From Sphingomonadales bacterium (lineage in GTDB: Bacteria > Pseudomonadota > Alphaproteobacteria > Sphingomonadales > Sphingomonadaceae), in assembly GCA_027490095.1 (NCBI GenBank), contig JAIXYT010000020.1:1-64000 (forward strand): a DNA stretch of 64,000 nucleotides. Direction: 5' to 3'. Every line of letters starts with the position of its first letter. Position 1 is the stretch's first letter. The notes under the pieces are model-generated. The model saw only the letters and a list, made by a program, of their open reading frames with translations, did no database searches and was not told the DNA's origin. Shown here piece after piece: positions 53,323-62,431 of this stretch. The translations under genes and the position numbers were made by a program.

Positions 53323-54753
53323 CTATAGAATGTCTCCCAGGCTCTCCCGAACCACCGGCCCGCACAGCTCCTCCGCGATCAGCCCGGCCCCCAGCCGCCC
53401 GCCCGCATCGCCATGCACCCAGCAGGCGGCCGCCGCCGCCTCGAAGCCCCCCAGCCCCTGCGCCAGGAGCCCCGTCGCAAATCCCGCAAGCACATCGCCC
53501 GAGCCCGCAGTCGCCAGCCACACAGGCGCATTGGCATTGATTGCCGCCCGCCCGTCAGGTGACGCCACCACCCCGTCCGCCCCCTTCAGCACCACCACGG
53601 CCCCGGTCAGCGCCGCCGCCGCCCGCGCCCGCGCCAGCCGGTCGCCGGCAATGTCCGGGAACAGCCGCGCAAACTCGCCGTCGTGCGGGGTCAGGATCAC
53701 CGGCCGGTCATGCCGCCGCACCAGCCGCGCCAGGTGATCCACCTCGCCCGCAAAGGCCGTCAGCGCATCGGCGTCCAGCACCGTCGCCACGCCCGACTGC
53801 AACGCCGCACCCGCCACGCAGCGCGCATCCGGCCCGGCGCCGGGCCCCACGCACACCGCGCGGATCCGCCCCCCGGCCAGCAGCCGCGAAAACCCTTGGG
53901 GCTCGGCCTCGGCCAGCATCACCGCCGTCACATGCGCAGCCTGCACCCGCAGCGCGTCGGCCGGCCCCGCCAGCGTCACCGCCCCCGCCCCGATCCTGAG
54001 CGCAGCGGTCGCCGCCAGTCGCGAAGCCCCCGTCATCAGCGCCGGGCCTGACCACACAAGCACGGCCCCGCGCGCATATTTGTGGGTGTCCAGCCCAGGC
54101 ACCGGCAGCGCCCACAGCCCAGGCGCATTCAGGAACAGGTCCGATAGCTTAGGGGGCAGGCCGATATCGGCAACCGTCAGCCGCCCCGTGTGCGCCCGCC
54201 CCGGCAGCAGCAGATGGCCGGGCTTCGCTGCATGAAAGGTCACCGTCTCCGCCGCCCGGATCGCCGGCCCGGGCACCGAACCCGTATCCGCATCCACGCC
54301 CGAGGCGATGTCCACCGCCAGGATCGGCACGCCAGACGCATTGGCAGCCTCCACCAGCGCGGCCGCCTCGCCCGTCACGGCACGCGCCAGCCCGATCCCG
54401 AACAAGGCATCGATGATCAGGTCGAAATCCCGTGGCTCCGCCGGCCCGACCGGTCCCGCCCACTCGGCCGCCGCCCGCCGCGCATCCGCCGTCGCGGGCG
54501 CCCCCAGCCGCTGCACCGCCACGGCAAAGCCCCGCTCGGCCAGCAGCCGCGCCGCCACATGCCCGTCGCCGCCATTGTTGCCGGGCCCGGCCAGCACCAG
54601 CACCCGCGCGCCGGGCGCAAGCCGCTGCGCCGCCACCCGCGCCACCTCGCCCGCCGCCCGCGTCATCACCGCATGGCTGTCCACGCCGCCTGCGAAATGC
54701 GCCGCTTCGGCTGCCCGCATCGCGGCGGCAGTCAGGATGGGCTGCGGCAGCAT
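53323..54753 (-). CDS. nnrD: Bifunctional NAD(P)HX epimerase / ADP-dependent NAD(P)HX dehydratase
   Basis: This 476-residue repair enzyme restores damaged hydrated NAD(P)H. The N-terminal YjeF epimerase domain (about 1-200) has LAGPGNNGGDGHVAARL and ALFGIGLAR; the C-terminal kinase-like dehydratase (about 215-476) has the nucleotide and catalytic motifs TPHDGEFARLF and ATAGSGDVLAG. It is a fused, full-length protein. A DUF3598-like gene precedes it by about 10 bases. Confidence 0.94.
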   Translation of the reverse strand: MLPQPILTAAAMRAAEAAHFAGGVDSHAVMTRAAGEVARVAAQRLAPGARVLVLAGPGNNGGDGHVAARLLAERGFAVAVQRLGAPATADARRAAAEWAGPVGPAEPRDFDLIIDALFGIGLARAVTGEAAALVEAANASGVPILAVDIASGVDADTGSVPGPAIRAAETVTFHAAKPGHLLLPGRAHTGRLTVADIGLPPKLSDLFLNAPGLWALPVPGLDTHKYARGAVLVWSGPALMTGASRLAATAALRIGAGAVTLAGPADALRVQAAHVTAVMLAEAEPQGFSRLLAGGRIRAVCVGPGAGPDARCVAGAALQSGVATVLDADALTAFAGEVDHLARLVRRHDRPVILTPHDGEFARLFPDIAGDRLARARAAAALTGAVVVLKGADGVVASPDGRAAINANAPVWLATAGSGDVLAGFATGLLAQGLGGFEAAAAACWVHGDAGGRLGAGLIAEELCGPVVRESLGDIL

Positions 54754-54763
54754 CCCACCGCCC

Positions 54764-55261
54764 TCAGGCGGCTCGTTTCAGCTTCGCGTCGATGCGCTGC
54801 CAGTCCCGCGTCACCAGCTTCTCGTCGATCGTGGTCCGGGCCTCGATCTCCCCGTCCCGGATCCACTGCCAGGTGCGCGACCGCTTCTTCCCGCAGTCCG
54901 ACAGCTGGATCATCTCATAGACATAAAGCCCCGGGTCCGCCCGATACTGCCAGTAGAGCACCATGGTCCGCCCGCTGTCGTCCATCGGCAGTTCGGTCGC
55001 CCAGCCGATGATCTGGTCGGTGTCGTACCACAGCCGGCCGTCGCGCCACGAGGCCGGCAGATCCCGCGTCACGGTGCGGCCATCGGCCCAGCTGAACTGG
55101 TTCGTCTGGACATAGGCGAAGTCGCCCGCCTCCGGAAAGCGGCACAGCACGCGGCTCTGATGCTCGTCCGCAAGCTTTCCCGCCGCGTCATAATGCCGAT
55201 AGGTGCCGTCCCACACGCCTTCGTGGCGCGCCAGCAGCGGCATGTCGTCCCGAATGCCCAT
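54764..55261 (-). CDS. Conserved hypothetical protein, DUF3598-like
   Basis: This 165-residue cytosolic protein begins MGIRDDMPLLARHEGVWDGTY and has WRDGRLWYDTDQIIGWATEL and MIQLSDCGKKRSRTWQW. The start and pattern resemble DUF3598/lipocalin-like proteins, but I am unsure of the family. AGGAGG precedes ATG 55261. It seems cotranscribed with nnrD. Confidence 0.7.
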   Translation of the reverse strand: MGIRDDMPLLARHEGVWDGTYRHYDAAGKLADEHQSRVLCRFPEAGDFAYVQTNQFSWADGRTVTRDLPASWRDGRLWYDTDQIIGWATELPMDDSGRTMVLYWQYRADPGLYVYEMIQLSDCGKKRSRTWQWIRDGEIEARTTIDEKLVTRDWQRIDAKLKRAA

Positions 55262-55334
55262 CCAGTGCCCTCCTGTTGGTCCGGGCACTGTTAACCTTTG
55301 GGCGCGGGGGTGCAAGCCCCGGGGACGGGGTGAA

Positions 55335-55500
55335 GAGGTAAGGAAGAAGGAAGGGGCGTAGGCAAAGCCCACGCTGGACGTCGGACGGGTTCCGGGCCCT
55401 GCAGGGCCCGGCCCCGCCGGCCGAGCCTTCGGCGAGTCTGCGAATCTTCCCGGGATTGCTTCGCAATCCCGGTCCAGATCGCAGCCGCCTTTCGGCTTAC
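55335..55500 (-). repeat. Dispersed structured repeat, copy C
   Basis: The third and longest copy reaches the rpmE stop codon. On the minus strand it shows GACCGGGATTGC-GAA-GCAATCCCGG as an extra hairpin, then GACTCGCCGAAGG, CGGCCGGCGGGGC, the hairpin CCGGGCCCTGCAGGGCCCGG, ACCCGTCCGACGT and GGGCTTTGCC. It fills the gap to the DUF3598-like gene. Confidence 0.7.
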
Positions 55501-55727
55501 TTCGTAAGGCCGCCCAGCCCGCCGAACCGCTTGTTGAACTTCGCCACGCGGCCACCATCCTGCAGCTTGGCAGCGCCACCGGTCCAGGCCGGGTGGCTCT
55601 TCGGGTCGATGTCCAGCGCCATCGTGTCGCCTTCCTTGCCCCAGGTGGAGCGGGTCTCGAACACGGTGCCGTCCGTCATCTGCACCTTGATGGTGTGATA
55701 GTCGGGGTGAATGCCGGCCTTGGGCAT
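55497..55727 (-). CDS. rpmE: 50S ribosomal protein L31, zinc-free type
   Basis: This 76-residue L31 starts [19 protein letters not shown] and contains [22 protein letters not shown]. It lacks the CxxC zinc motif, so it is the C-minus form. ATG 55727 was chosen; extension upstream is unsupported. A hairpin (55752-55769) sits in the leader. Confidence 0.94.
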   Translation of the reverse strand: MPKAGIHPDYHTIKVQMTDGTVFETRSTWGKEGDTMALDIDPKSHPAWTGGAAKLQDGGRVAKFNKRFGGLGGLTK

Positions 55728-55751
55728 GGGTTTGTCCAGTCTCTTGTCAGC

Positions 55752-55769
55752 GGCTGGTTCCGACCAGCC
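55752..55769 (-). promoter_or_regulatory. Hairpin in the rpmE leader
   Basis: GGCTGGT-CGGA-ACCAGCC forms a perfect 7-bp hairpin 25 bases before the rpmE start. It may be an L31 autoregulatory leader; this is inference. Confidence 0.4.
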
Positions 55770-55878
55770 TTGGAAAGGCGGCGCGCATAGCTTCAATGCG
55801 GGCCTGTGGCAAGCAGTCGGGGCGAATTGCAGGGTTCGCCGCTTTGCAAGGGCCGCGAAACCCCTCTAACAGGCCGCC

Positions 55879-57459
55879 ATGCCTTCCATCGGATCGAACG
55901 TCCCCGCCGGCCCCGAGTCAGACGCGAACCGGGCAGCCATGGCCGACCTCGTCGCAAACCTGCGCGCCCGCGCCGCCGAGATCGCACTGGGCGGCCCCGA
56001 GGCCTCCCGCCAGCGCCACATCGCCCGCGGCAAGCTGCTGCCCCGCGACCGCGTCGAACGCCTGCTCGATCCCGGCACCGCCTTCCTGGAAATCGGCCAG
56101 TTCGCCGCGCACGACGTCTACGGCGAGGACGTGCCCGCCGCCGGCCTCATCGCGGGCGTCGGCCAGGTTGCAGGCCGTCTCGCGATGATCGTCGCCAACG
56201 ATCCCACGGTGAAGGGCGGCAGCTACTATCCGCTCTCCGTCAAGAAGCACCTGCGCGCCCAGGAAATCGCTGCCCAGAACCGGCTCCCCTGCATCTATCT
56301 TGTCGATTCGGGCGGCGCCAACCTCCCCCGCCAGGACGAGGTCTTCCCCGACCGCGATCATTTCGGCCGGATCTTCTTCAACCAGGCCAACATGTCGGCC
56401 GCCGGCATCGCCCAGGTCGCAGCCGTCATGGGCAGTTGCACCGCCGGCGGCGCCTATGTCCCCGCCATGGCCGACCAATCGATCATCGTGCGCGAACAGG
56501 GCACCATCTTCTTGGGGGGGCCCCCGCTGGTGAAGGCCGCGACCGGCGAAGACGTCACCGCCGAGGATCTGGGCGGCGGCGACGTCCACGCCCGTCTCTC
56601 CGGCGTGGTCGACCACCTCGCCGAAGACGACGCCCACGCCCTCCAGCTCGTCCGCCAGGCGCTCGAAACCGTGCCCAACGGCCTCACGCCCGACCGCGCA
56701 CCGCCCGAACCCCCCGCCTTCCCGGCAGACGACCTCCACGCGCTGGTGCCCGTCGACACCCGCCACCCCGTCGACGTCCACGAGATCATCGCGCGCATCG
56801 TCGACGGCAGCCGCTTCGACCCCTTCAAGCCGCTCTACGGCGCAACGCTGGTCACCGGCTTCGCCCGCATCGAAGGCATCCAGGTCGGAATCATCGCCAA
56901 CAACGGCATCCTCTTTTCCGAAAGCGCCCAGAAGGGCGCCCACTTCATCGAGCTCTGCTGCCAGCGGAAGATCCCGCTCGTCTTCCTGCAGAACATATCC
57001 GGCTTCATGGTCGGCCGCGCGTACGAGAACGAGGGCATCGCCAAGCACGGCGCCAAGCTCGTCACCGCCGTCGCCACCGCCGCCGTGCCCAAGATCACCA
57101 TCGTCATCGGCGGCAGCTTCGGCGCCGGCAACTACGGCATGTGCGGCCGCGCCTACAGCCCCCGATTCCTCTGGATGTGGCCCAACGCCCGGATCAGCGT
57201 GATGGGCGGCGAACAGGCGGCGAGCGTGCTTGCGACGGTGAAGACCGGCGGCTTCGCGAGCGCGAAAGAGGAGGAAGCCTTCAAGGCCCCGATCCGCGAC
57301 CAGTATGAACGCCAGGGCAATCCCTATTGCGCTTCCGCGCGACGGTGGGACGACGGCATCATCGCGCCCGAAGACACGCGAAACGTCCTTGCGCTCAGCC
57401 TTGCGGTCGCATTGAACGCCGAAATCCCCGAAACGCGCTTCGGATTGTTCCGGATGTGA
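55879..57459 (+). CDS. mccB: Methylcrotonyl-CoA carboxylase, carboxyltransferase (beta) subunit
   Basis: This 526-residue subunit moves carboxyl from biotin to 3-methylcrotonyl-CoA in leucine breakdown. It has the double crotonase-like carboxyltransferase fold; [21 protein letters not shown] and [15 protein letters not shown] build the first oxyanion region, and [17 protein letters not shown] and [16 protein letters not shown] the second. It heads a run with an enoyl-CoA hydratase and the alpha subunit, confirming MCC rather than propionyl-CoA or geranyl-CoA carboxylase. Confidence 0.93.
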   Translation: MPSIGSNVPAGPESDANRAAMADLVANLRARAAEIALGGPEASRQRHIARGKLLPRDRVERLLDPGTAFLEIGQFAAHDVYGEDVPAAGLIAGVGQVAGRLAMIVANDPTVKGGSYYPLSVKKHLRAQEIAAQNRLPCIYLVDSGGANLPRQDEVFPDRDHFGRIFFNQANMSAAGIAQVAAVMGSCTAGGAYVPAMADQSIIVREQGTIFLGGPPLVKAATGEDVTAEDLGGGDVHARLSGVVDHLAEDDAHALQLVRQALETVPNGLTPDRAPPEPPAFPADDLHALVPVDTRHPVDVHEIIARIVDGSRFDPFKPLYGATLVTGFARIEGIQVGIIANNGILFSESAQKGAHFIELCCQRKIPLVFLQNISGFMVGRAYENEGIAKHGAKLVTAVATAAVPKITIVIGGSFGAGNYGMCGRAYSPRFLWMWPNARISVMGGEQAASVLATVKTGGFASAKEEEAFKAPIRDQYERQGNPYCASARRWDDGIIAPEDTRNVLALSLAVALNAEIPETRFGLFRM

Positions 57460-57481
57460 GCGCAAATACAGGCGACATGTC

Positions 57482-58255
57482 ATGTATGTGATGCAGACGC
57501 GGCCCGATGGTCTCGCCACCATCACGCTCGACCGCCCCGACAAGCACAACGCCTTCACCGCCGAGATCATCCTCGGATTGACCCATGCCTTTCAACAGGT
57601 TGGGGCAGACCCTGCCGTGCGCGCCGTCCTTCTCGCCGGCAACGGCCCCAGCTTCTGCGCCGGCGCCGACGCCAACTGGATGCGCCAACAGGCCTCAGCG
57701 TCCGACGCCGAAAACCGCGCCGACGCGATGCGGCTTTCCGACATGCTGGCGACGATAAATGATTGCCCCAAAACGGTAATCTGCATCGCCCACGGCAATG
57801 TCTTCGGCGGCGGCGTCGGCCTTGTCGCCTGCGCCGACCTCGTCGTCGCGCGACCCGACACCCAGTTCCGCCTCTCCGAAGTCCGCCTCGGCCTCACGCC
57901 CGCCACCATCTCGCCCTTTGTCGTCGCCAAGATCGGCCAGTCGCACGCCCGCCGCTACTTCCTCACCGCCGAAAGCTTCAGCGCCGAACAGGCTCTTGCC
58001 ATGGGCCTCGCGCACGTCGTCAGCGACGATCCTCAAGCCCATGTGGACGCCTGGTTCGCCAACCTCCTGCTCGGCGCGCCGGGCGCGATCACCGACGCCA
58101 AGTCCTTGATTCGCGACGTTTCCGACCGTCCGATCAGCTTTTCCCTTCGGGCGGAAACCGCCGATCGCATCGCCGACCGCCGCGCGTCGCCCGAAGGCCG
58201 CGAAGGCCTCCAGGCCTTCCTCGACAAGCGCAAACCGACATGGGCTCCCAAATGA
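57482..58255 (+). CDS. liuC: Enoyl-CoA hydratase family, probable methylglutaconyl-CoA hydratase
   Basis: This 257-residue crotonase has LAGNGPSFCAGADANWM and GNVFGGGVGLVACADLVVA (oxyanion hole) and the catalytic glutamate of SEVRLGL. Its place between the two MCC subunits points to hydration of 3-methylglutaconyl-CoA. It overlaps mccA by four bases. The enzyme family is sure, the substrate inferred from context. Confidence 0.9.
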   Translation: MYVMQTRPDGLATITLDRPDKHNAFTAEIILGLTHAFQQVGADPAVRAVLLAGNGPSFCAGADANWMRQQASASDAENRADAMRLSDMLATINDCPKTVICIAHGNVFGGGVGLVACADLVVARPDTQFRLSEVRLGLTPATISPFVVAKIGQSHARRYFLTAESFSAEQALAMGLAHVVSDDPQAHVDAWFANLLLGAPGAITDAKSLIRDVSDRPISFSLRAETADRIADRRASPEGREGLQAFLDKRKPTWAPK

Positions 58256-60171
58256 AAAAGCTGCTGATCGCCAACCGCGGCGAGATCGCCTGCCGCATCA
58301 TCCGCACCGCACGCCGGATGGGCATCCGCACCGTCGCCGTCCATTCCACGGCCGACGCCAACGCGCCCCATGTGCGCCTCGCCGACGAGGCGGTCGCCAT
58401 CGGCCCGGCGCCTGCACGGGAGAGCTACCTGCTGCCCGAAAAGATCCTCGCGGCCGCCCGCCAGACGGGCGCCGACGCGATTCATCCGGGCTATGGGTTC
58501 CTCAGCGAAAACGCCGACTTCGCCGAAGCCGTGCGGAAGGCCGGGCTGATCTTCGTGGGGCCTTCCGACCAGGCGATCCGGGTGATGGGCCTGAAGGACA
58601 GTGCCAAGACCAAGATGAAGGCCGCCGGCGTGCCGGTGACGCCCGGCTACATGGGCGAGGACCAGTCGCTCGCCCGGCTGGAGCGCATGGCCGAAATGAT
58701 CGGCTATCCGCTGCTGGTGAAGGCCGTTGCCGGCGGCGGCGGCAAGGGCATGCGCCCGGTTGCCGAAAAGTCCCAGTTCACCGAGGCCCTTCTGGCCGCC
58801 AAGCGCGAGGCGTCAGCCGCCTTCGGGAACGACGGGGTGATGCTGGAAAAGCTGATCGCCCGGCCGCGCCATGTCGAAGTGCAGATCTTCGGCGACCGCC
58901 ACGGCAACATCGTCCACCTGTTCGAACGCGACTGCTCGCTGCAGCGCCGGCACCAGAAGGTGATCGAGGAAGCGCCGGCGCCCGGCCTTTCGGACCAGCT
59001 CCGCCATGTGCTGGGTGTCGCCGCCGTCACCGCCGGCCATGCCATCGGCTACGAGAATGCCGGCACCGTCGAGTTCATCCTCGACATGGACGACCTCGAT
59101 GCGAACGGCGACCCGAAATTCTACTTCATGGAAATGAACACCCGCCTGCAGGTCGAGCATCCCGTGACCGAGATGATCACGGCCCAAGACCTCGTCGAGT
59201 GGCAGATCCGGGTGGCGCGCGGCGAGATGCTGCCGCTGATGCAGGACGCGATCGAATGCAGGGGCCATGCGGTCGAAGCCCGCCTCTATGCCGAGAATCC
59301 GGACAAGGGCTTCCTGCCCTCGACCGGCACGCTCACCCGCCTTGCCTTCGGGCCCGATGCGCGGATCGACACCGGCGTCGAACAGGGCGGCGAGGTGACC
59401 GTCCATTATGATCCGATGATCGCCAAGCTGATCGTCCATGCCCCCACCCGCGAGGAGGCGCTCACCGGGCTGGTTGCGGCGCTCGACCGCACCGAAGTCG
59501 AGGGCGTGACGACAAATCGCGGTTTCCTTGCCCGGCTCGCCGCGCACCCGGCCTTCGTCGGCGGCGAAGTCGACACCGGCTTCATCGGCCGGCACGAGGC
59601 AAGCCTGTTCGAGACCCGGCTGGCCGAAGCCGATGTGGTGGCAGCGGCAGCCGCCGCCTGGATGGCCCGGCACCCCGCAGGCGGGGGGCCCTTCGGACGG
59701 CCGTTCCGGCTGAACATGGACGCCTACAGCCGCTTTGCCCTGTGGACCGAGGACGGCGCCGAGCACGCGATCGGCATCGATCCGGACGGCAGCGTCTGGA
59801 GCAATGGCGACGGCCCGACACCCGTCCCGCGGGATGTCGTCGTCGTTCCGGCAGGCGACGGTGTCGAGGCGCGGCGCAAGGGCCGGTCCTGGCGCTTTTT
59901 CGGGGAGGATCCGGCCTGGGCCGGGCAGAGCGCCAGCGGACCCGCCGACGGTCAGATCACGGCACCGATGCCGGGCAAGGTGCTGGGGCTGTTCGTGAAG
60001 GCTGGCGATCAGGTGAAAGCGGGCGAGCGCCTCGCCGTGCTGGAGGCGATGAAGATGGAGCATCGGCTGACCGCGCCCTTCGATGCCACGGTGGAGGCCG
60101 TGTCGGTGGCGGCCGGCGCGCAGGTGACGGACGGAATGCTTCTGGTGACGCTGACGCGCGCCGATCAGTAG
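58252..60171 (+). CDS. mccA: Methylcrotonyl-CoA carboxylase, biotin-containing (alpha) subunit
   Basis: This 639-residue subunit carboxylates its own biotin with ATP and bicarbonate. It has biotin-carboxylase N-domain (LLIANRGEIACRIIRTARRMG), ATP-grasp (AVAGGGGKGMR, EMNTRLQVEHPVTE), C-domain and a C-terminal biotinyl domain with EAMKMEH (Lys near 601). ATG 58252 lies in an ATGA overlap; ATG 58240 is an alternative. Codons in the later part use more G-ending forms than those before. Confidence 0.95.
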   Translation: MKKLLIANRGEIACRIIRTARRMGIRTVAVHSTADANAPHVRLADEAVAIGPAPARESYLLPEKILAAARQTGADAIHPGYGFLSENADFAEAVRKAGLIFVGPSDQAIRVMGLKDSAKTKMKAAGVPVTPGYMGEDQSLARLERMAEMIGYPLLVKAVAGGGGKGMRPVAEKSQFTEALLAAKREASAAFGNDGVMLEKLIARPRHVEVQIFGDRHGNIVHLFERDCSLQRRHQKVIEEAPAPGLSDQLRHVLGVAAVTAGHAIGYENAGTVEFILDMDDLDANGDPKFYFMEMNTRLQVEHPVTEMITAQDLVEWQIRVARGEMLPLMQDAIECRGHAVEARLYAENPDKGFLPSTGTLTRLAFGPDARIDTGVEQGGEVTVHYDPMIAKLIVHAPTREEALTGLVAALDRTEVEGVTTNRGFLARLAAHPAFVGGEVDTGFIGRHEASLFETRLAEADVVAAAAAAWMARHPAGGGPFGRPFRLNMDAYSRFALWTEDGAEHAIGIDPDGSVWSNGDGPTPVPRDVVVVPAGDGVEARRKGRSWRFFGEDPAWAGQSASGPADGQITAPMPGKVLGLFVKAGDQVKAGERLAVLEAMKMEHRLTAPFDATVEAVSVAAGAQVTDGMLLVTLTRADQ

Positions 60172-60314
60172 AGGATCGGCAGCGGGCGCTTTTCGGGGCA
60201 GTTGATCGGCCGGTCGCAGGGTTCGCGCGCGTCGCTGCGTTCGGCGCAGGCGCCAAGGATCGGGAGGGCAACGAAGGGAAGCATGAGGACAAGGACCGGC
60301 CTTGCCAGCTTCAT
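60165..60314 (-). CDS. Small putative lipoprotein
   Basis: A 49-residue frame starts MKLARPVLVLMLPFV and ends its signal with ILGAC, a plausible lipobox, then a short mature part with two further cysteines. It overlaps the mccA end by seven bases on the opposite strand. No strong ribosome-binding site is visible, so it is uncertain. Confidence 0.45.
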   Translation of the reverse strand: MKLARPVLVLMLPFVALPILGACAERSDAREPCDRPINCPEKRPLPILY

Positions 60315-60425
60315 CCCGATGTCGCGCTTCGGTCCCCGAACCATCCAACGCACCCCTTGACCCTTGCCCTGCCTAACCCATGATTTCCGAACGGCGGATG
60401 AACGTCTGTACGGCGACATGGGGGC

Positions 60426-60893
60426 TCACCCCTCGTCGGGCAAGGCCCGGTCGCGCCAGGCGAGGATCGCAGCGGGAAGCGCCATCGAACCGAGCGCGAA
60501 GGCCGTGATCAGGTTTCCGACCTCCCCGGCGTCCGGAAGCCACCAGCCGAGCTTGGCTGCGGCCTCAACATAGAAGAAGGCAAGGAACAGCAGGCTCACC
60601 ATGATCTGGTGCGTGAGCACATAGGCGCGGTTGCGAAGCTGCGCCTCCCGCTCGTCGAGCTCGGCCTCGCGGCGCTGGCTCATCTGGCCATAGTTGGAGA
60701 GGAACAGGAGGATGGTGGAGACAAGCCCCAGGAGCTTGAGCACCGACAGGCCGAGGTCCACCGGGCCTGCCACATCGCCAAGCCAGGCCCTGCCCAGATA
60801 GCCCACCGAAAGGCTCGCGATCGCGACAACCGACAACAGCCTGGCGCGGGCCGGCTGCATCGGGATCTGGAAGCTTTTCGTCGCCTGCATCAT
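60426..60893 (-). CDS. Hypothetical membrane protein paired with an XRE regulator
   Basis: This 155-residue protein has about four helices (near 20-40, 50-68, 92-112 and 125-145) and a charged cytosolic stretch (QRREAELDEREAQLRNRAYV) between helices 2 and 3. Its ATG (60893) almost touches the end of the regulator gene. Pairs of a short XRE regulator and a small integral membrane protein are common; their purpose is unknown. Confidence 0.72.
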   Translation of the reverse strand: MMQATKSFQIPMQPARARLLSVVAIASLSVGYLGRAWLGDVAGPVDLGLSVLKLLGLVSTILLFLSNYGQMSQRREAELDEREAQLRNRAYVLTHQIMVSLLFLAFFYVEAAAKLGWWLPDAGEVGNLITAFALGSMALPAAILAWRDRALPDEG

Positions 60894-60894
60894 G

Positions 60895-61146
60895 TCAGGA
60901 CTCCCGGGCTGCGCGGGCGAGCTGTTCGCCCAGCGATGGAAAGGGATCGAGCGCGAACAGCGTTTCGATCGGCACGTCGAAGACGCGGGCGATCTTCAGC
61001 GCCAGGATCAGGCTGGGGCCATATTCGCCACGCTCCAGAAAGCCGATCGTCTGCGGGTTCACCCCGACGAGCTCGGCGAGCTCGCGCCGGCTCATGCCCC
61101 GCTCGGCGCGGAACATGGGCAATCTATTGTGCAGTTCGTCGCTCAT
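60895..61146 (-). CDS. XRE-family transcriptional regulator
   Basis: This 83-residue regulator is almost only a helix-turn-helix: RAERGMSRRELAELVGVNPQTIGFLERGEY. ATG 61146 is chosen because the strong promoter just upstream would start transcription at or next to it; the longer frame would begin inside the -35 box. It is cotranscribed with the membrane protein and divergent from ivd. Confidence 0.87.
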   Translation of the reverse strand: MSDELHNRLPMFRAERGMSRRELAELVGVNPQTIGFLERGEYGPSLILALKIARVFDVPIETLFALDPFPSLGEQLARAARES

Positions 61147-61153
61147 ATCGTTG

Positions 61154-61182
61154 TGTATAGGCAATGATTCGTTTCCTGTCAA
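61154..61182 (-). promoter_or_regulatory. Strong sigma-70 promoter of the XRE cassette
   Basis: TTGACA, exactly 17 bases, then TATACA. The -10 ends eight bases before the ATG, so the message is probably leaderless. Confidence 0.75.
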
Positions 61183-61266
61183 TGCGACCTTCCGGGCGCT
61201 CCCCTTTTGCCGCTCGACCGGCTAGGACGGGGAACACCGACTCCTGTTTTCACAAGGGCTTGCCTG

Positions 61267-62427
61267 ATGCTGACCCAGCTCCGCTTTGACCATGGCTCCG
61301 ACATCGAGATGCTGCGCGACAGCGTTCGTGCCTTTGCGGAAGCCGAAATTGCGCCGCGCGCAGCCGAAATCGACCGGACGAACATGTTCCCGCGCGATCT
61401 CTGGCCGAAGCTGGGGGAACTGGGCCTGCATGGCATCACCGTGGCAGAGGCCGACGGCGGGGCGGGCATGGGCTATCTCGCGCACACCATCGCGATCGAG
61501 GAGATCAGCCGGGCCTCCGCGTCGGTGGGGCTTTCCTATGGCGCGCACTCAAACCTCTGCATCAACCAGATCGCCCGCTGGGGCACGGCGGAGCAGAAGG
61601 CCAAGTATCTGCCGAAGCTGATCTCGGGCGAGCATGTCGGCAGCCTTGCCATGTCGGAGCCGGGTTCGGGTTCGGACGTCGTTTCCATGCGGCTGAAGGC
61701 CGAGAAGCGGAACGACCGCTATGTGCTGAATGGCAACAAGTTCTGGATCACCAACGGCCCGCACGCCGACACGCTGGTGGTCTATGGCAAGACCGACCCC
61801 GACGCCGGCCCGCGCGGTATCACCGCCTTCCTGATCGAGAAGGGGATGGCGGGCTTTTCGACCGCGCAGAAGCTGGACAAGCTGGGGATGCGCGGCAGCG
61901 ACACCTGCGAGCTGATCTTCGAGGACTGCGAAGTGCCGTTCGAGAATGTGCTGGGCGAGGAGGGCCGCGGCGTGCAGGTGCTGATGAGCGGCCTCGATTA
62001 CGAGCGGGTGGTGCTGTGCGGCGGGCCCCTTGGCATCATGCAGGCCTGCCTGGATGTGGTGGTGCCCTATGTGCACGACCGCAAGCAGTTCGGGCAGCCG
62101 ATCGGCCAGTTCCAGCTGATGCAGGGCAAGCTTGCCGACATGTATGTCGCGCTCAGCACCTCGCGCGCCTATGTCTATGCGGTCGCCGAGGCCTGCGACC
62201 GCGGGGAAACCGCGCGCAAGGATGCCGCCGGCGCGATCCTCTATTCGGCCGAGAAGGCGACCTGGATGGCGCTGGAGGCGATCCAGGCGCTGGGCGGCAA
62301 CGGCTATATCAACGACTATTCCACCGGCCGGCTGCTGCGCGACGCCAAGCTGTACGAGATCGGGGCCGGGACCTCGGAAATTCGGCGCTTCCTGATCGGG
62401 CGCGAGCTGTTCGAGGAAACGGCCTGA
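61267..62427 (+). CDS. ivd: Isovaleryl-CoA dehydrogenase
   Basis: This 386-residue enzyme oxidises isovaleryl-CoA to 3-methylcrotonyl-CoA, the substrate of MccAB. It has [16 protein letters not shown] and WITNGPHAD for FAD. E246 in [15 protein letters not shown] is the special active-site position of this family, while the usual late position reads [13 protein letters not shown] without the standard glutamate. It completes the leucine pathway and is separated from mccBA by the XRE cassette and small lipoprotein. Confidence 0.94.
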   Translation: MLTQLRFDHGSDIEMLRDSVRAFAEAEIAPRAAEIDRTNMFPRDLWPKLGELGLHGITVAEADGGAGMGYLAHTIAIEEISRASASVGLSYGAHSNLCINQIARWGTAEQKAKYLPKLISGEHVGSLAMSEPGSGSDVVSMRLKAEKRNDRYVLNGNKFWITNGPHADTLVVYGKTDPDAGPRGITAFLIEKGMAGFSTAQKLDKLGMRGSDTCELIFEDCEVPFENVLGEEGRGVQVLMSGLDYERVVLCGGPLGIMQACLDVVVPYVHDRKQFGQPIGQFQLMQGKLADMYVALSTSRAYVYAVAEACDRGETARKDAAGAILYSAEKATWMALEAIQALGGNGYINDYSTGRLLRDAKLYEIGAGTSEIRRFLIGRELFEETA

Positions 62428-62431
62428 CGCC

